Below, one piece after another: positions 41,648 through 49,867 of a DNA stretch of 64,000 nt; the stretch's first letter is position 1; every line of letters starts with the position of its first letter. Under the pieces are notes generated by a model. That model was not told the origin of the DNA. It was given only the letters and a program-made list of their open reading frames with translations, and did not search any database. This stretch comes from Vreelandella jeotgali Hwa. Its GTDB lineage: Bacteria > Pseudomonadota > Gammaproteobacteria > Pseudomonadales > Halomonadaceae. Where the stretch lies: positions 1 to 64,000 of the forward strand of contig NZ_AMQY01000014.1 of NCBI RefSeq assembly GCF_000334215.1, given 5' to 3'. The position numbers and the translations under genes are program-made.

Positions 41648-43078
41648 TCAGACAATGCCGTGATCGATCATGGCATCGGCGACCCGGCGGAAGCCGGCGA
41701 TATTGGCCCCCAGCACCAGGTTGGTGGGCTCATCAAACTCGGCAGCGGTCTCGGCACACTGCTCGTGGATGTCGGCCATGATGGCCTTGAGCTTGTCGTC
41801 GACCTTTTCCAGCGGCCACTGTTCCATGCTGTTGTTTTGCGCCATTTCCAGCTGGCTGGTGGCAACGCCGCCGGCATTGGCCGCCTTGCCCGGGCCGTAG
41901 GCGATACCCGCGTCGAGGAAGCGGTTGATGGCATCCGCCGTGGAAGGCATGTTGGCGCCTTCGCTGACGCAGTCGACGCCGTTTTTCAGCAGTGCTTCGG
42001 CGTCCACGGCAGTAAGCTCGTTCTGGGTGGCGCAGGGGAAGGCGATATCGGCCTTGATATGCCAGACGGCGTGGCCTTCCTCGCCGGGATAGTCGGCCGC
42101 GGTGATATAGCGGGCATCCGGGCGCGCCGTCAGATAGTCTTCCAGCGATGTACGCTTGACTTCCTTGATGTCCTTGAGCAGCGCCAGGTCAATGCCCTCG
42201 GGATCATGCAGGGTGCCGCCGGAATCCGAGCAGGTGATCGGTTTGGCGCCCAGCTCCAGCAGTTTTTCAATGGTATAGATGGCCACGTTGCCGGCGCCGG
42301 AGACCAGGCAGGTCTTGCCTTCGATGGTTTCCCGGCGGGCTTTCAGCATATTCTGGGCGAAGTAGACGGCGCCGTAGCCGGTAGCTTCCTTGCGCCCGAT
42401 GGAGCCGCCCCATTCCAGCCCCTTGCCGGTCAGGATGCCTTCGTAACGGCCGGTGATGCGCTTGTATTGGCCGTAGAGATAGCCGACTTCGCGCGCCCCC
42501 ACGCCGATGTCACCGGCGGGAACGTCCTGGGTCGGGCCGATATGGCGGTACAGCTCGGTCATGTACGCCTGGCAGAAACGCATGATTTCGGCATCCGATT
42601 TGCCCTTGGGGTCAAAGTTGGAGCCGCCCTTGCCGCCGCCCAGCGGCAGGCCGGTGAGCGCGTTTTTGAAAATCTGCTCAAAGCCCAGAAACTTGATGGT
42701 GCCCGAGGTCACGCTGGGGTGGAAGCGCAGCCCGCCCTTGTACGGCCCCAGCGCCGAGTTGAACTGGACGCGGTAGCCCTTGTTGACCTGGGCCTTGCCG
42801 TTGTCGTCCGCCCAGCAGATGCGGAACATGATCTGGCGCTCGGGCTCCACGATGCGCTCGATAATGTTGTGTTCCAGGTAGTGCGGGCAGCGCTTGAACA
42901 GCGGGCGCAGGCATTCCAGCACCTCTTCGGCCGCCTGGTAGAACTCGGTTTGTGCCGGGCTGCTGTGCTTCAGGCTGGTCAGGGTGTCGTGGACATAGGT
43001 TTCCAGGTGGCGATGATTGTCCGGGGTATCGGGCGTGTTGTGGTCCGCATTGTTATGGTCCGTGTTGTTATCAACCAT
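41648..43078 (-). CDS. gdhA: NADP-type glutamate dehydrogenase GdhA
   Basis: GdhA reductively aminates 2-oxoglutarate to glutamate, important for nitrogen assimilation and for making the osmolyte glutamate. The 476-residue protein has the catalytic-lysine segment LPLGGGKGGSNFDPKGKSD, RFHPSVTSG and the NAD(P)-binding VSGAGNVAIYTIEKL. Hexameric NADP enzymes are about 447 residues; the excess is a repetitive N-terminal tail of about 25 residues rich in Asn, Asp and His (NNTDHNNADHNTPDTPDNH). The start is the ATG at 43078 with GAGG upstream. Confidence 0.94.
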   Translation of the reverse strand: MVDNNTDHNNADHNTPDTPDNHRHLETYVHDTLTSLKHSSPAQTEFYQAAEEVLECLRPLFKRCPHYLEHNIIERIVEPERQIMFRICWADDNGKAQVNKGYRVQFNSALGPYKGGLRFHPSVTSGTIKFLGFEQIFKNALTGLPLGGGKGGSNFDPKGKSDAEIMRFCQAYMTELYRHIGPTQDVPAGDIGVGAREVGYLYGQYKRITGRYEGILTGKGLEWGGSIGRKEATGYGAVYFAQNMLKARRETIEGKTCLVSGAGNVAIYTIEKLLELGAKPITCSDSGGTLHDPEGIDLALLKDIKEVKRTSLEDYLTARPDARYITAADYPGEEGHAVWHIKADIAFPCATQNELTAVDAEALLKNGVDCVSEGANMPSTADAINRFLDAGIAYGPGKAANAGGVATSQLEMAQNNSMEQWPLEKVDDKLKAIMADIHEQCAETAAEFDEPTNLVLGANIAGFRRVADAMIDHGIV

Positions 43079-43244
43079 GCTGATATGACCTCGGGTAGAT
43101 GGGTGTAGAAATGAAGAAAACGCCCCATTAAACCGCAATATGCGCTTGGTGCATACCCTATGCGTCAATCGGTTTTGAGGAAAAGGCCGCTTTTACGACC
43201 AAAGAACGGCTGCAAAACCGTACCTCTCCACCGGATCGCGCAGC

Positions 43245-43330
43245 GGTGAAAAACGTGGCGGTGAAAAGTGGCTGTGAAAACGTGGTGGGGAAAGCCCGAC
43301 GGCAAAAAGCAGGGCGGCAAAACCGGCAGC
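43245..43330. repeat. 13-15 bp degenerate tandem repeats upstream of rlmM
   Basis: About six units of the form GGTGAAAAACGTGGC, GGTGAAAAGTGGC, TGTGAAAACGTGG, TGGGGAAAGCCCGAC, GGCAAAAAGCAGGGC and GGCAAAACCGGCAGC lie in the 340 bp gdhA-rlmM divergent gap. The period varies from 13 to 15. I saw no other feature in this gap. Confidence 0.75.
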
Positions 43331-43416
43331 CGGGCCCGGGTCATTCCATCACGGCAGGCGTGCTAGGATAACGCCGCGTATTCCCCTTAACGTGTCATGC
43401 AATGCGAGGTAAACAG

Positions 43417-44490
43417 GTGGAGCAGAAGGTTCCGGCAACGTGGCTGGTGTACTGCCGGCATGGCTTCGAGCGCGATGCGCTGGCAGAGCTTGAAGCCCAT
43501 GCGGCCCGCCACGGCATCGCCGTCGAGGGCCATACGGGAGAGGGCCGGGCAGCTATTACACGCACCGATGGCGCAAGCATCAATACCTTGCAGCGTGCGG
43601 TGCCGCTCAACCGGCTGGTATTTGCCCGGCAAAGCCTGGTGGCGCTGCCGGCGCTGACGCTATCCCGTGAGGATCGTCTGGGGCCGGTGGCCGAACGTAT
43701 TGACGAGGCGGGCTGGAGCTTTGAAAGCATCTGGCATGAGACCCCGGATACCAACGAGGGCAAAACGCTTGCGCGCCTTGCCAAAGCGCTGACTCGGCCG
43801 CTGCAGCATAAACTCAAAAAGCACGGTGCCCTGCGACGCAAGGCCGGAGGGCGGCGGCTGCACCTGTTATGGATATCGGGTGAAGCGGTACAGCCGGGCA
43901 TGAGCTTTCCCGGCAATCGCAGCGAACTGGTGGGCGGCATCCGCCGGCTGCGTTTTCCCGCCCGAGCTCCCAGCCGTTCGACGCTCAAGCTGGAGGAGGC
44001 CTGGCACGAGTTTGTCCCGTCGGATGAATGGGACGAACGGCTGGCAGACGGTATGCAGGCGGCGGACCTGGGCGCGGCGCCCGGCGGCTGGACATGGCAG
44101 CTGGTGCAGCGCGGTATGCACGTTTACGCGATAGATAATGGCCCCATGGACAAGGCGTTGATGGCGACCGGGCAGGTAGAGCATCTGGCCGCCGACGGCT
44201 TTGTCTGGGAACCGCCCCGGCGTCTGGACTGGCTGGTATGCGATATAGTCGACAAGCCGTCGCGGGTGCTGGCGATGATGGAGCGCTGGCTGGTAAACCG
44301 CTGGTGCCGCGAAGCGATATTCAATCTGAAATTACCCATGAAGCAGCGCTGGGAAACAGTGCAGCAGGGCCTGGATGCGCTGGAGCGCTCGCTGGACGAA
44401 GCCGGCGTCAGGGCAACGGTGGCGTGTCGTCACCTCTACCACGACCGCGAAGAAGTCACGGTGCACGTTCGGCGGCTCGACGACGACTAA
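43417..44490 (+). CDS. rlmM: 23S rRNA (cytidine2498-2'-O)-methyltransferase RlmM
   Basis: RlmM methylates the ribose of C2498 in the peptidyl-transferase loop. An N-terminal THUMP-like domain (about 1-160) is followed by the Rossmann methyltransferase core with DLGAAPGGWTWQLVQRG and LVCDIVDKPSRV. The GTG at 43417 has GAGG seven bases upstream and gives 357 residues (E. coli 366). An ATG at 43402 is in frame but lacks a ribosome site. Its target base lies in the rRNA at the start of this same window. Confidence 0.93.
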   Translation: MEQKVPATWLVYCRHGFERDALAELEAHAARHGIAVEGHTGEGRAAITRTDGASINTLQRAVPLNRLVFARQSLVALPALTLSREDRLGPVAERIDEAGWSFESIWHETPDTNEGKTLARLAKALTRPLQHKLKKHGALRRKAGGRRLHLLWISGEAVQPGMSFPGNRSELVGGIRRLRFPARAPSRSTLKLEEAWHEFVPSDEWDERLADGMQAADLGAAPGGWTWQLVQRGMHVYAIDNGPMDKALMATGQVEHLAADGFVWEPPRRLDWLVCDIVDKPSRVLAMMERWLVNRWCREAIFNLKLPMKQRWETVQQGLDALERSLDEAGVRATVACRHLYHDREEVTVHVRRLDDD

Positions 44491-44556
44491 GAGCCGGAGC
44501 CGCCGGGGTAAAAGGGCCGCCGCGATGACGCCGGGAATCGCGGTGCGGGCTTCGGG

Positions 44557-44847
44557 TCAGGCATCGCCGGGAACAAAGGCCCGGATCGTCTCGTCGCCGG
44601 TCAGCAGGGGGAAGACGTGCTGCATGGCGGCAGCCCGGGCATCGCTGGCGTACCAGCTTTTCCAGGCGCTGAGGTTGCGCCACTGGGTGACCACCAGGCG
44701 ACGGTCGGCGCGCCCCTGTTCCACCAGGCTTTCACCGCTGATAAAACCCTCGACGTGACGCGATGCGTGGATGGCCTCTTGCGCCGCTCGGGTATACTCT
44801 TCTTCCAGGCCCGGCATGATACGCCGTTCGATAATGATTTTTATCAT
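44557..44847 (-). CDS. Antibiotic-biosynthesis-monooxygenase-like (ABM) domain protein
   Basis: The 96-residue ferredoxin-like ABM domain begins IKIIIERRIMPGLEEEYTRA and has VTQWRNLSAWKSWYAS. Small stand-alone ABM proteins act in heme or quinone chemistry or have unknown roles; the substrate cannot be told. The ATG at 44847 has AGGGAT upstream. It is divergent from tusA, with only about 28 bp between start codons, so the promoters must overlap the coding ends. Confidence 0.85.
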   Translation of the reverse strand: MIKIIIERRIMPGLEEEYTRAAQEAIHASRHVEGFISGESLVEQGRADRRLVVTQWRNLSAWKSWYASDARAAAMQHVFPLLTGDETIRAFVPGDA

Positions 44848-44875
44848 GTTTATCCCTGAATTGCTGTGAGGAGTC

Positions 44876-45151
44876 ATGACGACCAATCCCACTGACACTT
44901 TATCCGACCGTGACACACTACCCGAGCATGATGCGCTGCTGGATACCTGCGGCCTCTATTGCCCGGAACCGATCATGCTGATGCACAACAAGGTGCGTGA
45001 CATGGCGCCGGGCGAGGTGCTGCAGGTCGTTGCCACCGACCCGGCGACGACCCGCGACGTGCCGCGTTTCTGCGGGTTTCTCGGCCATGAGCTGTTCGCG
45101 CAGCACACAACCGACGACGTGCTGCGCTACTTTATTCGTCTGGCGGATTGA
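44876..45151 (+). CDS. tusA: Sulfur carrier protein TusA family
   Basis: TusA relays persulfide sulfur in 2-thiouridine tRNA synthesis and other pathways. The 91-residue protein has the hallmark CGLYCPEPIM, with C29 of the CPxP motif as sulfur carrier. The N-terminal 20 residues are an acidic extension. GAGGAG lies unusually close (2 bp) to the ATG. The stop overlaps the convergent gene at 45132 by 20 bp. Confidence 0.88.
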   Translation: MTTNPTDTLSDRDTLPEHDALLDTCGLYCPEPIMLMHNKVRDMAPGEVLQVVATDPATTRDVPRFCGFLGHELFAQHTTDDVLRYFIRLAD

Positions 45152-45854
45152 CCGACCCCCGGGACGCGGGCACCGTTATCAGCGACAGCGCTTCCAGCGT
45201 CGCCGGGTCTTCCTCCATGATGCGGTTGGCAATATGGCGCTGGAAGAAATACAGCCCGGGGTGGCGTGACCGAGCGTTATACAGACAGTCATCGCCGAGC
45301 AGTATCGGCACCATGCCGGCCTCGTCTTCATCGGCCAGCAGGGCGTCAACGCGGCCGTTGCTGTACAGCGACCAGCCGTGAACCGGCTTCATTTGCCAGG
45401 GCGTCCCCGGGTGGTCCATGCACAACGCGTAGGTGCCCAGATTATCCGGCAGCTGCTGGATGAGGGTGACGCTCTGCGACGTTTCGTATTCAAAGTAGGC
45501 GGCCGCCGCCGTGAGTTCGTCGTATTTGTGTTCGGGCGGCGCGGTGAAAATCTCTTCGGTTTCGGGATCGCGGTAGCCGATGAAATGCCCGTTTTCGTGG
45601 TGGCTGATACGTTGGCAGGGCGTCAGCGTATCCATCCAGGGCACCAGGCCGACGACGCTGCCGTCCTGATTGAGCCCCCAGGCCAGCAGGCTGATGCCGT
45701 AGCAGGTTTGCGTATCGTTATCCAGCTGGTAGAGCATCTCCAGCCCGTCGAGCTCGGGAGCCAGACGGACCAGCTGTTGTTGCGCCTGATGGCGCTGGCG
45801 TACCGTTTCCAGATCGATGACCTGGGCAGAGCGGGGTGACACAGATGCGCCCAT
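45132..45854 (-). CDS. Protein of unknown function, 240 aa
   Basis: I do not recognise the family. It is a soluble protein with no signal peptide or membrane segment. It has a His-rich stretch (RISHHENGHFIGYRD, near residues 83-97) that might bind metal, a Tyr/Glu-rich middle, and a C-terminal region with HPGLYFFQRHIANRIM. The ATG at 45854 is backed by an ideal AGGAGG six bases upstream, so it is a real gene. It overlaps the end of tusA by 20 bp in convergent orientation. Confidence 0.8.
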   Translation of the reverse strand: MGASVSPRSAQVIDLETVRQRHQAQQQLVRLAPELDGLEMLYQLDNDTQTCYGISLLAWGLNQDGSVVGLVPWMDTLTPCQRISHHENGHFIGYRDPETEEIFTAPPEHKYDELTAAAAYFEYETSQSVTLIQQLPDNLGTYALCMDHPGTPWQMKPVHGWSLYSNGRVDALLADEDEAGMVPILLGDDCLYNARSRHPGLYFFQRHIANRIMEEDPATLEALSLITVPASRGSVNPPDE

Positions 45855-46002
45855 GATGTCCCTCCTGGTGCTGCGTGGTCTCGATGTCGGCAGGATGCTG
45901 CATTGCCGCTTCATCTCACCAATAGCACAGCTTGACAGGAAGGTTAAGCCTTGCCGGCGTTTTGTCGGCGTATCGCCGTTCAGGGGCAGGCGGCCGGCCT
46001 TA

Positions 46003-47442
46003 TCAGGCCGCGACGCTCGGATTCCGGGGCGTCCGGCTGATTCGCTGTAGCCGCCAGCCCAGCAGGGCGGCGGCGGTGCTCAGCCCGGCGATCAGCCCGA
46101 TCCAGTAGCCGTGCACGCCCAGCGGGCCGCTGACGGGGCCGGCGCCGTAAGTGCCCAGCCAGTAGCCCCCGCCGAGCCCGACGCACCAGTACGAAAGCAC
46201 GGTAATCAGCATGACGATGCGGGTATCCTTGTAGCCGCGCAGGGCGCCCGCGAGGTTGGCCTGGAGCGAATCCGATACCTGATAGAACACCGCCAGCGTC
46301 AGCAGCGAGGCGGCCAGCTGCTGCACCTCGGCGTTGTCGGTATACAACGAAATCACCCAGCGGCCGGTAACCCACAGCAGCGTGCTGTTGATTGCCGCCG
46401 TGACCAGGCTGATGGCGACGCCGTTGCCGGCGACCTTCCGCGCCATTTCCGGGCGTCCCTGACCCAGCGTATTGCCCACGCGCACCGTCAGCGCCATGCT
46501 TAACGACAGCGGCAGCATGAACAGAATGCCGGTATAGCTGAACGCTACCTGGTGGGCGGAAATGGTGATTTCGCCCAGGCTGGCGATGAACAGGGCAATC
46601 AGGGTAAATAGCGTGACCTCGACAAAGATGGCAATGCCGATGGGCAACCCGACCGCCGTTAGCTCGCGCAGCCCGCGCCAGTTGGGCCAGCTCAGGCGGC
46701 GCCACAGCTCGACCGCGCGGTAGGCGTGGCCCAGGCGGGTGTACAGGGTGAGGGCGATGGCCATGGTCCACATCGATACCGCCGTGGCAATACCGCAGCC
46801 GACCGCGCCCAGCGCCGGCAGCTGCTGCAGAAAATCAGGCAGCCAGTGGCCGAATAGCGCCACCAGGCCATCACCGCCGTAGATCAACACGTAGTTGATG
46901 GGGATGTTCACGCCCAGGCCGATCAGGCTGATCCACAGCGATGGGCGGGTATGGTTCATGCCGTCGGAAAAGGCCCGTAGCGCCTGAAAAAGTGCCACGC
47001 CCAGCATGCCCGGGGCCAGCGCCGCCAGGTAGGCCGACGCGGCTTCGGCGACGTCCGGCGGCACCTGCATCAGGGCAAAAATCGGCCTGACGGCAAAGCC
47101 CAATAGCCCGGCCGAGATCAGCCCCAGCAGCAACGCCACCCACAGCGCCTGGTGCACCGCCGGTCGAATGGCCGCATGGCGCCGGCCGCCCAACAGCTGG
47201 GCGACAATCGGTGTTACCCCCATCATGGTGCCGGTCATGAACAGCATCAGCGGCACCCACAGGCTTGAGCCTACCGACACCGCGGCCAGCGCCGTGGCAC
47301 TCTGGTGCCCGGTCATCATCACGTCCACCACGCTCATGCCTTCCTGAGCGAGCTGGGCGCCGCAGATGGGCAGCGCCAGGCTGGCGAGCTGGCGGGTCTC
47401 CGGCCAGTAAAACGTTGTCAGCCGGGAAGCGATACGGCTCAC
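46003..47442 (-). CDS. MATE-family multidrug/sodium antiporter (NorM/MdtK type)
   Basis: The 479-residue transporter has twelve hydrophobic helices in two homologous halves. It exports cationic compounds in exchange for Na+ or H+. Family segments include LALPICGAQLAQEGMSVVDV and MTGHQSATALAAVSVG. In the second half, SYTGILFMLPLSLSMALTVRV and VGNTLGQG are seen. The GTG at 47442 with AGGAG upstream is preferred to an upstream ATG lacking a site. Na+ coupling would suit a halophile, but that is inference. Confidence 0.9.
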   Translation of the reverse strand: MSRIASRLTTFYWPETRQLASLALPICGAQLAQEGMSVVDVMMTGHQSATALAAVSVGSSLWVPLMLFMTGTMMGVTPIVAQLLGGRRHAAIRPAVHQALWVALLLGLISAGLLGFAVRPIFALMQVPPDVAEAASAYLAALAPGMLGVALFQALRAFSDGMNHTRPSLWISLIGLGVNIPINYVLIYGGDGLVALFGHWLPDFLQQLPALGAVGCGIATAVSMWTMAIALTLYTRLGHAYRAVELWRRLSWPNWRGLRELTAVGLPIGIAIFVEVTLFTLIALFIASLGEITISAHQVAFSYTGILFMLPLSLSMALTVRVGNTLGQGRPEMARKVAGNGVAISLVTAAINSTLLWVTGRWVISLYTDNAEVQQLAASLLTLAVFYQVSDSLQANLAGALRGYKDTRIVMLITVLSYWCVGLGGGYWLGTYGAGPVSGPLGVHGYWIGLIAGLSTAAALLGWRLQRISRTPRNPSVAA

Positions 47443-47551
47443 GGCGGTCTCCTGTGGATGAGGGGTAAAGAAGCGCCGCAATCGGCGAGCGCTTATGATA
47501 GCAGCCGGGGGCGGGCATCGCGCGATGTCGCACCGGCGTCATCAATCAGTT

Positions 47552-47640
47552 GGAAGTACGGGATACGATGGAAGCACGGGATACAATGGACCACGCGGAA
47601 GCAAGAGATACAACGGAAGCAGTATCTAAAACGGAAGCAG
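47552..47640 (+). repeat. 18-nt tandem repeats at the 5' end of epmC
   Basis: Units GGAAGTACGGGATACGAT, GGAAGCACGGGATACAAT, GGAAGCAAGAGATACAAC and GGAAGCAGTATCTAAAAC stand in frame with epmC. A 9-nt half unit sits after the second. They encode iterations of the type (M/A)EARDT. Confidence 0.9.
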
Positions 47641-48233
47641 CGGCCAGGGCGGCGCATGACCAGCGCTGGCAGCTGGGCGATATTATCGCGCTGTTCGACG
47701 GCGTCTTTGCCGAGCGTTATCACACCCGCCTGATTCGCGGCGGGGACGAGCCGATTTACCTGCCGGCAGATGCCGAAACGCCGTACCACCGCATCATTTT
47801 TGCCCGAGGGTTTTTCGCCAGTGCGCTGCATGAAATCAGCCACTGGTGCATTGCCGGCGCCGCGCGGCGTCAGCGCGAGGACTACGGCTATTGGTACCTG
47901 CCCGACGGGCGTAACCAGGCGCAGCAGCACGCCTTCGAGCAGGCGGAAGTGGCGCCCCAGGCGCTGGAATCGCTGTTTGCCGAGGCCTGCGGGCGATCGT
48001 TCAACGTCAGCGTCGACAACCTCGACGGCGACGCCGAGGTGGACCGCCATGCGTTTGCCGACAAGGTGTGCCAGCGCGCCCGGCGCTATTGGGCGGAAGG
48101 CCTGCCCGCCCGGGCGGCGGCGTTTTATCGCGCGCTTGCCTGCTATTATCAGCCCGATGACAACGCCGCTCGGGTGACGCGGGAGCAGGCCTGTGCCGCC
48201 GGGCGCGACCTGCTTGCGGTCAGGGTTGGGTAA
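47586..48233 (+). CDS. epmC: EF-P hydroxylase EpmC
   Basis: EpmC (YfcM) hydroxylates the beta-lysylated K34 of EF-P. The family core from RWQLGDIIALFDGVF to the end matches E. coli EpmC (182 residues), with the iron-site ALHEISHWCIAGAARR and YGYWYLPDGR. Upstream of the core the N-terminus consists of repetitive residues from 18-nt tandem repeats. ATG at 47586 is my choice (215 residues), but ATG 47568 or TTG 47550 are equally open and none has a clear ribosome site. The 3' end overlaps the convergent gene by 14 bp. Confidence 0.9.
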   Translation: MDHAEARDTTEAVSKTEAAARAAHDQRWQLGDIIALFDGVFAERYHTRLIRGGDEPIYLPADAETPYHRIIFARGFFASALHEISHWCIAGAARRQREDYGYWYLPDGRNQAQQHAFEQAEVAPQALESLFAEACGRSFNVSVDNLDGDAEVDRHAFADKVCQRARRYWAEGLPARAAAFYRALACYYQPDDNAARVTREQACAAGRDLLAVRVG

Positions 48234-48696
48234 GGCGCTGGTGAAGGTGCAGCATGGCGTCGATTTCATCATCGGGGCGCATGGGTTCCAGCCCGCGTTC
48301 GTTGAGCATGTCGCCACGACCGCGCTGCCAGTCGCCCGGGCTCAGGTCGTCGTAGAGCACCTCCGCCGGCGCCAGCTCCACAAAGGGGTCCAGCCCGTAG
48401 GTGTCGAAGAGGCGCGTCAGCGCCAGCTCGTCCTCGCCGGTGCCGTTGGTGTACAGCGTGGCATTGAAATGATCGGTTTCCAGCTCGCGGATCACGTCCA
48501 GCGGGCTGACGCCGAGGCTTTCCAGCTCTTCGATGCTGTATTCGCCCATAATCCCGGATTCTTCGTCGATCCAGCTGTCATCGGGCTGAATCAGGGTGTG
48601 CTTGACGCTGCCGTCGGTACGCGACCAGGCAATGGCCAGCGGCAGGCCTTCCTCGTCTCCGGTTTCAATGGCAATGAAGCCCGGCATATCAGTCAT
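48220..48696 (-). CDS. Uncharacterised protein, possibly exonuclease-fold (DnaQ/RNase T-like)
   Basis: The 158-residue protein begins PGFIAIET and is acidic. The order of an early acidic strand motif, a WIDEES segment, an FNATLYTN segment and a late MRPDDEIDAML is reminiscent of DEDD 3'-5' exonucleases. The usual DxE of motif I is not present as such (AIETGDE). I regard the fold as a guess. The ATG at 48696 overlaps the tatD stop by eight bases, so the two form an operon. Confidence 0.72.
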   Translation of the reverse strand: MTDMPGFIAIETGDEEGLPLAIAWSRTDGSVKHTLIQPDDSWIDEESGIMGEYSIEELESLGVSPLDVIRELETDHFNATLYTNGTGEDELALTRLFDTYGLDPFVELAPAEVLYDDLSPGDWQRGRGDMLNERGLEPMRPDDEIDAMLHLHQRLTQP

Positions 48697-49603
48697 GGGT
48701 AAGCCCTCCGGTTGCCGTGTTGTCGGCGATGTGATCAGCGGATGGCGCCCGCTCGGCGTCGGCCGGCAGGCGAAAGAAGTCGCTGGCGGTCTGCGTGGTC
48801 GCGGCGGCCAGCGTCGCCTCCTGCACACCCCGCCAGTGGGCGATTTCGCGCACGACCCAGGGCAGCAGGGCCGGCTCGTGGCGCCGCCCCTTGAGTTTGG
48901 CCGGCAGGTTGCGCGGCAGCAGGTAGGGGCAGTCGGTTTCCACCATCAGGCGGTGTAGCGGAATATCGCCCACCAGCGGACGCAGGTGGTGGCCCCGGCG
49001 CTCGTCGCACAGCCAGCCGGTCAGGCCGATGTGCAGATCCAGATCGAGATAGCCGTACAGGGTGTCCCTGTCCGCCGTGAAGCAGTGAATCACCGCCTGG
49101 CCGATGTCGTCGCGCCAGCTGGCGAGCATCTCGCGCATGCGCCGCCCGGCGTCGCGCTCGTGGATAAACAGCGGCAGGTCGTGCTCGATGGCGAGCGCCA
49201 GCTGGGCCTCGAAGGCGTGCTCCTGCTCCGCCGGCGTGGAAAAATTACGATTGAAATCCAGCCCGCACTCGCCGACCGCGACGATGCTGTCGCGTGCATA
49301 AAGCGATGCCATATCGCGCGCCATGCCCGGCGTCCAGTTATCGGCATCGTGCGGGTGAACGCCGGCCGTGGCGTACAGGCCGGGGTGGCGTTCGGCCAGC
49401 TCCGCAGCCTGGCGGGCGTGTGCCAGGTCCGTGCCGGTAAGAATCAGCCGGGTGACGTTGGCTGCGCGGGCACGTTGAATGACGGCATCGCGGTCGCGGT
49501 CAAAGCTCCGGTGGGTCAGGTTGGCGCCAATATCCACCAGCGGAGCCGGGGCATGAAACTGCAGGGTGTCGGGCAGCGCGTCGTCAAAAGAGGCGTGGGC
49601 CAC
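48689..49603 (-). CDS. tatD: TatD-family metal-dependent DNase/hydrolase
   Basis: TatD proteins are TIM-barrel metallohydrolases with 3'-5' exonuclease activity in DNA repair. The 304-residue protein shows LVDIGANLTHRSF, AGVHPHDA, VGECGLDFNRNFS, HCFTAD and VETDCPYLLPRN, all metal-site or signature segments. The GTG at 49603 with GAGGAG upstream is the best start; the reading upstream of it is unlike the family. The C-terminal 40 residues extend beyond the usual 260. Confidence 0.92.
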   Translation of the reverse strand: MAHASFDDALPDTLQFHAPAPLVDIGANLTHRSFDRDRDAVIQRARAANVTRLILTGTDLAHARQAAELAERHPGLYATAGVHPHDADNWTPGMARDMASLYARDSIVAVGECGLDFNRNFSTPAEQEHAFEAQLALAIEHDLPLFIHERDAGRRMREMLASWRDDIGQAVIHCFTADRDTLYGYLDLDLHIGLTGWLCDERRGHHLRPLVGDIPLHRLMVETDCPYLLPRNLPAKLKGRRHEPALLPWVVREIAHWRGVQEATLAAATTQTASDFFRLPADAERAPSADHIADNTATGGLTHD

Positions 49604-49790
49604 GCGAAGCTCCTCGGATAGCGGGTTGAGTGAGCGGCCGGATGCGGCCGGCCGGTGCTGGCGCACGAGTGTAACCTCTGGCGTTCGGTGCGGCGATAGC
49701 CACCACCTGGATCCCTGCATGGGTTACACTGGTGCGTTTGACGGCGCTGCGCGTTCCCCGCGCGGCTCCCATGCGTTCCGCCTTGATTTC

Positions 49791-49852
49791 GAAACCGGCT
49801 TTTGAACCCGGTTTTTGAAACCGCTTTTGACACTGGCTTTGACATTGGTATT
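49791..49852 (+). repeat. 12-13 nt tandem repeats running into the uup ribosome site
   Basis: Five units GAAACCGGCTTTT, GAACCCGGTTTTT, GAAACCGCTTTT, GACACTGGCTTT and GACATTGGTATT are followed directly by GAAGGAG. The Shine-Dalgarno sequence is therefore in phase with the array. Confidence 0.85.
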
Positions 49853-49867
49853 GAAGGAGATAACCGC

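Noticed and set aside
41540-43108. 522-codon plus-strand frame opposite gdhA
   Set aside because: It mirrors gdhA codon structure, and its start lies in tandem repeats. GdhA on the other strand is unmistakable.
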